DNA of 64,000 nucleotides from Leclercia sp. LSNIH1 (GTDB lineage Bacteria; Pseudomonadota; Gammaproteobacteria; Enterobacterales; Enterobacteriaceae), in contig NZ_CP026167.1 of assembly GCF_002902985.1 (NCBI RefSeq), forward strand, positions 1,302,001 through 1,366,000, written 5' to 3'. A model generated the notes under the pieces. It worked only from the letters and a program-made list of their open reading frames with translations, had not been told where the DNA came from and searched no databases. Made by a program: the position numbers and the translations under genes. Shown here piece after piece: positions 58,995 to 64,000 of this stretch. Every line of letters starts with the position of its first letter. The stretch's first letter is position 1.

Positions 58995-59937
58995 TGTAAG
59001 CAATACCCGCCTGCCTAAGGCGATATTTTTGATGGGGCCAACGGCCTCGGGTAAAACCGCGTTAGCCATTGAGTTACGTAAAGTTTTGCCAGTAGAGTTG
59101 ATTAGCGTTGATTCCGCCCTTATTTATCAGGGGATGGATATTGGTACGGCAAAGCCTAACGCAGACGAGTTGCGCGCGGCGCCGCACCGATTGCTGGACA
59201 TCCTTGACCCGGCGCAGGCTTATTCGGCGGCTGATTTTCGTCGCGATGCGCTGGCGCATATGGCTGAGATCACAGCAGCAGGGCGTATCCCGCTGCTGGT
59301 GGGCGGAACAATGCTCTATTTCAAAGCGTTACTGGAAGGGTTGTCGCCGTTACCTTCGGCAGACCCGGCCATTAGAGCAAAGATTGAGCATCAGGCAGCA
59401 GAGCAGGGATGGGGCGCACTGCATGCGCAGCTGGCAGAAATTGATCCGGTTGCGGCAGCACGTATTCATCCAAATGATCCGCAAAGGCTTTCCCGGGCAC
59501 TGGAAGTTTTTTTCATTTCGGGTAAAACTTTAACGGAACTGACGCAAACGTCAGGAGAGGCTCTGCCGTATCAGGTGCATCAGTTCGCCATCGCCCCGGC
59601 GAGCCGTGAACTGCTCCATCAGCGAATTGAGCAGCGTTTTCATCAGATGTTGGCTTCAGATTTTGAAGCAGAAGTGCGGGCGCTATTTGCCCGTGGAGAT
59701 TTGCATACGGATATGCCTTCCATTCGTTGTGTGGGTTATCGCCAGATGTGGTCATACATTGAAGGTGAGATTTCGCATGATGAAATGGTTTATCGAGGTA
59801 TTTGCGCCACGAGACAGTTAGCGAAGCGCCAGATTACCTGGTTGCGCGGTTGGGAGGGAGTTCACTGGTTAGACAGTGAAAAACCGCAACAGGCGTTACA
59901 CGATGTATTACAGGTTGTTGGTGATATCGCAGACTGA
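58987..59937 (+). CDS. miaA: tRNA dimethylallyltransferase MiaA
   Basis: 316 residues, as in E. coli. The P-loop is [13 protein letters not shown] (about 16-28); other conserved segments are [35 protein letters not shown] and CVGYRQMW, then [14 protein letters not shown]. It adds the dimethylallyl group to A37 of tRNAs reading UNN codons. Promoters for hfq, including a heat-shock one in E. coli, lie inside and behind this gene. Confidence 0.97.
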   Translation: MSDVSNTRLPKAIFLMGPTASGKTALAIELRKVLPVELISVDSALIYQGMDIGTAKPNADELRAAPHRLLDILDPAQAYSAADFRRDALAHMAEITAAGRIPLLVGGTMLYFKALLEGLSPLPSADPAIRAKIEHQAAEQGWGALHAQLAEIDPVAAARIHPNDPQRLSRALEVFFISGKTLTELTQTSGEALPYQVHQFAIAPASRELLHQRIEQRFHQMLASDFEAEVRALFARGDLHTDMPSIRCVGYRQMWSYIEGEISHDEMVYRGICATRQLAKRQITWLRGWEGVHWLDSEKPQQALHDVLQVVGDIAD

Positions 59938-60010
59938 ATGTGTACAATTAAGCCGTATCGTGCGCAATTTTTCAGAATCGCAAGGTTCTAAGTACAAAAC
60001 AAGCATATAA

Positions 60011-60331
<321 letters not shown>

Positions 60332-60408
60332 GGTTACTGGCTGTTATTTCCATATCGGGGAGCCAGGTTTTCTGCGTTCCCCGCTGATCTTTTTTGAGAG
60401 GTTTACGC

Positions 60409-61689
60409 TTGTTTGACCGTTACGATGCCGGTGAGCAGGCGGTGCTGGTACACATCTATTTTTCGCAAGACAAAGATATGGAAGATCTCCAGGAGTTTGA
60501 ATCTCTGGTCTCTTCCGCCGGTGTCGAAGCAATGCAGGTGATTACCGGTAGCCGTAAAGCGCCGCACCCAAAGTTTTTTGTTGGTGAAGGTAAAGCAGTA
60601 GAGATTGCGGATGCCGTAAAAGCGACTGGCGCATCGGTCGTGCTGTTTGATCACGCCCTGACACCGGCCCAGGAACGCAACCTGGAACGTCTGTGCGAAT
60701 GTCGTGTTATCGATCGGACGGGTTTGATTTTAGACATTTTTGCCCAACGTGCACGTACCCATGAAGGGAAATTGCAGGTTGAGCTGGCGCAGTTGCGCCA
60801 TCTGGCGACGCGCCTGGTGCGTGGCTGGACACACCTTGAACGACAAAAGGGCGGGATTGGTTTGCGCGGCCCGGGTGAAACCCAGCTCGAAACCGACCGT
60901 CGCTTGCTGCGTGGCCGTATTACCCAGATCCTCTCTCGGCTGGAAAAAGTTGAGAAGCAACGTGAGCAGGGGCGCCGCTCCCGACAGAAAGCAGACATCC
61001 CGACGGTGTCGCTGGTCGGTTATACCAACGCCGGTAAATCCACCCTGTTTAACCAGATTACTGAGGCCCAGGTTTACGCCGCAGACCAGCTGTTTGCGAC
61101 CCTGGATCCGACGCTGCGCCGCATTGATGTGACGGATGTCGGAGAAACCGTGCTGGCGGATACCGTTGGGTTTATCCGTCATCTGCCGCACGATCTGGTG
61201 GCCGCGTTTAAAGCCACCCTGCAGGAGACCCGTCAGGCGACGTTGCTGTTGCACGTTATCGACGCTGCGGATGTACGCGTTCAGGAAAATATTGATGCAG
61301 TGAATATCGTGCTGGAAGAGATTGATGCCCACGAGATCCCGACGCTGCTGGTGATGAACAAGATCGATATGCTGGACAATTTCGAACCGCGTATCGACAG
61401 GGATGAAGAGAACATACCGATTCGGGTCTGGCTTTCTGCGCAGACCGGTGTCGGTGTACCACTGCTTTTCCAGGCTTTAACAGAACGTCTTTCCGGTGAA
61501 GTGGCTCAGCACACGCTGCGTCTGCCACCCGAGGAAGGCCGACTGCGCAGCCGTTTTTATCAGCTTCAGGCGATAGAAAAAGAGTGGATGGAGGATGACG
61601 GCAGCGTGGGGTTGCAGGTGCGTATGCCAATCGTCGACTGGCGTCGCCTCTGTAAACAAGAACCTGCGCTGGTCGACTACGTCGTCTGA
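60409..61689 (+). CDS. hflX: Ribosome-splitting GTPase HflX
   Basis: 426 residues from the TTG at 60409 ([11 protein letters not shown]), the E. coli length; GAGAGG lies about ten bases upstream and the longer frame from 60394 is not conserved. The N-terminal HflX domain is rich in Arg ([18 protein letters not shown]). The GTPase has G1 [12 protein letters not shown]3 [10 protein letters not shown] and G4 VMNKIDML. It splits stalled 70S ribosomes under heat stress. Follows hfq by 77 bases. Confidence 0.96.
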   Translation: MFDRYDAGEQAVLVHIYFSQDKDMEDLQEFESLVSSAGVEAMQVITGSRKAPHPKFFVGEGKAVEIADAVKATGASVVLFDHALTPAQERNLERLCECRVIDRTGLILDIFAQRARTHEGKLQVELAQLRHLATRLVRGWTHLERQKGGIGLRGPGETQLETDRRLLRGRITQILSRLEKVEKQREQGRRSRQKADIPTVSLVGYTNAGKSTLFNQITEAQVYAADQLFATLDPTLRRIDVTDVGETVLADTVGFIRHLPHDLVAAFKATLQETRQATLLLHVIDAADVRVQENIDAVNIVLEEIDAHEIPTLLVMNKIDMLDNFEPRIDRDEENIPIRVWLSAQTGVGVPLLFQALTERLSGEVAQHTLRLPPEEGRLRSRFYQLQAIEKEWMEDDGSVGLQVRMPIVDWRRLCKQEPALVDYVV

Positions 61690-61805
61690 CCGGAAAGGAG
61701 ATGCCTGAAGGATTTTGCCCTTTGGGATACCCGAACCGCTGCGAATGCTCCGGCATGCCAGGCGTTTGAGGGTATATCACCGCATAACAAATATGGAGCA
61801 CATAC

Positions 61806-63062
61806 ATGGCGTGGAATCAGCCCGGTAATAACGGACAAGACCGCGACCCGTGGGGGAGCAGCAATAATCAAGGCGGCAACTCCGGGGGAAATGGCAACAA
61901 AGGTGGTCGCGAGCAGGGGCCACCCGATCTGGATGATATCTTCCGCAAGCTGAGCAAAAAGCTGGGCGGACTCGGCGGTGGTAAAGGCACTGGCGGCGGT
62001 ACTGGCCAGGGGCCGCGTCCTCATATGGGCGGTCGTGTGGTGGGCATTGTTGCCGCAGCGGCGGTGATTATCTGGGCTGCCAGCGGGTTCTACACAATCA
62101 AAGAAGCCGAGCGCGGTGTTGTCACCCGTTTTGGCAAATTCAGCCATCTGGTTGAGCCGGGCCTGAACTGGAAGCCGACCTTTATCGATGACGTCACGGC
62201 GGTGAACGTTGAATCGGTACGCGAACTGGCGGCATCCGGCGTGATGCTGACGTCAGACGAAAACGTGGTTCGCGTTGAGATGAACGTGCAGTATCGTGTG
62301 ACCGATCCTGAACGTTACCTCTTTAGCGTGACCAGCGCCGATGACAGTCTGCGTCAGGCGACCGACAGCGCCCTGCGTGGCGTGATCGGTAAATACACCA
62401 TGGACCGCATTCTGACCGAAGGTCGTACCGTTATTCGTAGCGATACCCAGCGTGAGCTGGAAGAGACCATTCGTCCGTATAACATGGGTATCACCCTGCT
62501 GGACGTCAACTTCCAGGCTGCTCGTCCGCCGGAAGAGGTCAAAGCGGCGTTTGACGATGCGATTGCTGCCCGTGAAAACGAACAGCAGTACATCCGTGAG
62601 GCTGAAGCTTACACCAACGAAGTTCAGCCGCGTGCGAACGGTCAGGCACAGCGTATTCTGGAAGAGGCGCGAGCCTATAAGACCCAGACCGTGCTGGAAG
62701 CCCAGGGTGAGGTGGCTCGCTTTGCGAAAATCCTGCCGGAATATAAAGCCGCGCCGGAAATTACCCGTGAGCGTCTCTATATCGAAACCATGGAGAAAGT
62801 GCTGAGCCATACCCGTAAGGTGCTGGTCAATGACAGCAAAGGTGGCAACCTGATGGTTCTGCCGCTGGATCAGATGCTGAAAGGCGGTAACGCGCCGGCG
62901 ACAAAAAATGACAACAGTGGTGCCAACAACCTGCTGCGTCTGCCACCTGCGTCTTCCGGAAACGCCAGCGCAAACACCCGCTCTTCTTCAAGCGATGGTG
63001 ACATCATGGACCAACGCCGCGCCAACGCGCAGCGTAACGACTACCAGCGTCAGGGGGAATAA
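61806..63062 (+). CDS. hflK: FtsH modulator HflK
   Basis: 418 residues (E. coli 419). The cytoplasmic Gly/Asn-rich N-terminus (GSSNNQGGNSGGNGNKGG) precedes one membrane helix (about 79-97, VVGIVAAAAVIIWAASGFYT). A periplasmic SPFH/prohibitin domain follows (IKEAERGVVTRFGKFSHLVEPGLNW), then a long helical stretch and a Ser/Asn-rich tail. With HflC it forms a large cage around the FtsH protease and modulates its attack on membrane substrates. Starts 116 bases after hflX and ends two bases before hflC. Confidence 0.97.
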   Translation: MAWNQPGNNGQDRDPWGSSNNQGGNSGGNGNKGGREQGPPDLDDIFRKLSKKLGGLGGGKGTGGGTGQGPRPHMGGRVVGIVAAAAVIIWAASGFYTIKEAERGVVTRFGKFSHLVEPGLNWKPTFIDDVTAVNVESVRELAASGVMLTSDENVVRVEMNVQYRVTDPERYLFSVTSADDSLRQATDSALRGVIGKYTMDRILTEGRTVIRSDTQRELEETIRPYNMGITLLDVNFQAARPPEEVKAAFDDAIAARENEQQYIREAEAYTNEVQPRANGQAQRILEEARAYKTQTVLEAQGEVARFAKILPEYKAAPEITRERLYIETMEKVLSHTRKVLVNDSKGGNLMVLPLDQMLKGGNAPATKNDNSGANNLLRLPPASSGNASANTRSSSSDGDIMDQRRANAQRNDYQRQGE

Positions 63063-63064
63063 CG

Positions 63065-64000
63065 ATGCGTAAGTCAGTAATTGCGATCATTATTATCGTG
63101 CTGGTTGTGCTTTACACCTCAATTTTTGTGGTTAAAGAGGGCGAGCGTGGGATTAAATTCCAGTTCAGCAGCGTCGTGCGTGACGGCGACAAGCGTCCGG
63201 TTATTTATGAGCCAGGCCTGCACTTCAAAGTGCCGTTTATTCAGTCTGTGAAAACGCTTGATGCGCGTATCCAGACGATGGATAACCAGGCCGACCGTTT
63301 CGTGACTAAAGAGAAAAAAGACCTGATCGTTGACTCCTATATCAAGTGGCGTATCAGCGACTTCAGCCGTTACTTCCTGGCAACCGGCGGCGGCGACGTC
63401 TCTCAGGCCGAAGTGCTGCTGAAACGTAAGTTCTCTGACCGTCTGCGTTCTGAGATTGGTCGTCTGGATGTCCGGGACATCGTAACCGACTCCCGCGGTC
63501 GTCTGACCTCTGAAGTACGCGATGCGCTGAACTCCGGTTCTGCCGGCACGGAAGATGAAGTGACAACCCCAGCGGCTGACGATGCCATCGCCAAAGCGGC
63601 TGAACGCGTTCAGGCTGAAACCAACGGTAAAGTGGCGGTTATCAACCCGAACAGTATGGCGGCATTGGGTATCGAAGTGGTTGACGTGCGTATCAAGCAG
63701 ATCAACCTGCCAACGGAAGTCTCTGAGGCGATCTACAACCGTATGCGTGCCGAGCGTGAAGCGGTAGCCCGTCGTCATCGTTCACAGGGTCAGGAAGAGG
63801 CTGAAAAGCTGCGTGCAACCGCAGACTATGAAGTGACCAAAACCCTGGCAGAAGCGGAGCGTCAGGGCCGTATTCTGCGTGGTGAAGGCGATGCCGAAGC
63901 GGCGAAACTGTTTGCGGATGCCTTCAGCCAGGATCCAGATTTCTATGCCTTTATCCGTAGCCTGCGTGCCTACGAGAGCAGCTTCCAGAGCAATCAGGAC
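63065..64000 (+). CDS. hflC: FtsH modulator HflC, cut by the window end
   Basis: The first 312 residues are visible; E. coli HflC has 334, so about 22 are missing at the right edge. It starts MRKSVIAIIIIVLVVLYTSIF with an N-terminal membrane helix, then the SPFH domain (VVKEGERGIKFQFSSVVRDG) and the helical segment ATADYEVTKTLAEAERQGRIL. Partner of HflK in the FtsH-HflKC complex. The intact frame runs to the last base. Confidence 0.97.
   Translation, partial: MRKSVIAIIIIVLVVLYTSIFVVKEGERGIKFQFSSVVRDGDKRPVIYEPGLHFKVPFIQSVKTLDARIQTMDNQADRFVTKEKKDLIVDSYIKWRISDFSRYFLATGGGDVSQAEVLLKRKFSDRLRSEIGRLDVRDIVTDSRGRLTSEVRDALNSGSAGTEDEVTTPAADDAIAKAAERVQAETNGKVAVINPNSMAALGIEVVDVRIKQINLPTEVSEAIYNRMRAEREAVARRHRSQGQEEAEKLRATADYEVTKTLAEAERQGRILRGEGDAEAAKLFADAFSQDPDFYAFIRSLRAYESSFQSNQD

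Overview
The window is chromosomal DNA from a member of the Enterobacteriaceae, probably near Enterobacter, Leclercia or Lelliottia. From the phenylalanine tRNA onward the order is that of the E. coli 94-95 min region: pheU-type tRNA, yjdC, dsbD, cutA, dcuA, aspA, fxsA, yjeH, groES, groEL, yjeI, epmB, efp, ecnA, ecnB, sugE/gdx, blc, frdDCBA, epmA, mscM, psd, rsgA, orn, three tRNA-Gly, queG, nnr, tsaE, amiB, mutL, miaA, hfq, hflX, hflK and hflC (cut by the window end). Protein lengths mostly equal the E. coli ones as I remember them. No ampC or ampR lies between blc and frdD. The species assignment is an inference.

Layout. (1) 1-9.5 kb is the distal part of an exopolysaccharide operon on +: outer-membrane barrel (cut by the window start), export lipoprotein, Wzc/GumC-like co-polymerase with a degenerate nucleotide site, Wzx-like flippase, Wzy-like polymerase, three glycosyltransferases and a small membrane protein. 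The genes are joined by ATGA-type overlaps or gaps of a few bases. (2) 9.5-13.2 kb holds galE, a GINT1-like beta-propeller protein and a secreted DUF4832/TIM-barrel protein. (3) 13.27-13.71 kb holds tRNA-Phe followed, on its own strand, by two 163-bp tandem units. Each unit repeats the tRNA 3' end, a terminator and a chain of five hairpins. (4) 13.9-25.7 kb is an AraC/LysE pair followed by conserved core genes. dcuA there carries a one-base frameshift in a C/G run.

(5) 25.8-37 kb is an A+T-rich accessory region between yjeI and epmB, mostly on the minus strand. It has a double-glycine-leader, glycine-rich peptide gene followed, after a hairpin, by an HlyD-type adaptor, a C39 peptidase ABC exporter and a YjeJ-like protein. 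This looks like a class II microcin system without a recognisable immunity gene. Next comes a minimal four-gene chaperone-usher fimbrial operon (major pilin, chaperone, usher, two-domain adhesin) and, divergently, a ToxR/CadC-like membrane-anchored regulator. (6) 37-64 kb is conserved core: EF-P and its modification enzymes EpmA and EpmB, the entericidin lipoproteins with EcnR, a guanidine exporter behind a guanidine-II riboswitch, fumarate reductase, MscM/Psd, RsgA/Orn, the tRNA-Gly cluster followed by a datA-like DnaA-box region, and the queG/nnr to hflC supercluster.

The most novel-looking items are the microcin-like export locus, the tRNA-Phe-derived tandem multi-hairpin repeats, the dcuA frameshift and the pseudo-kinase-like polysaccharide co-polymerase.
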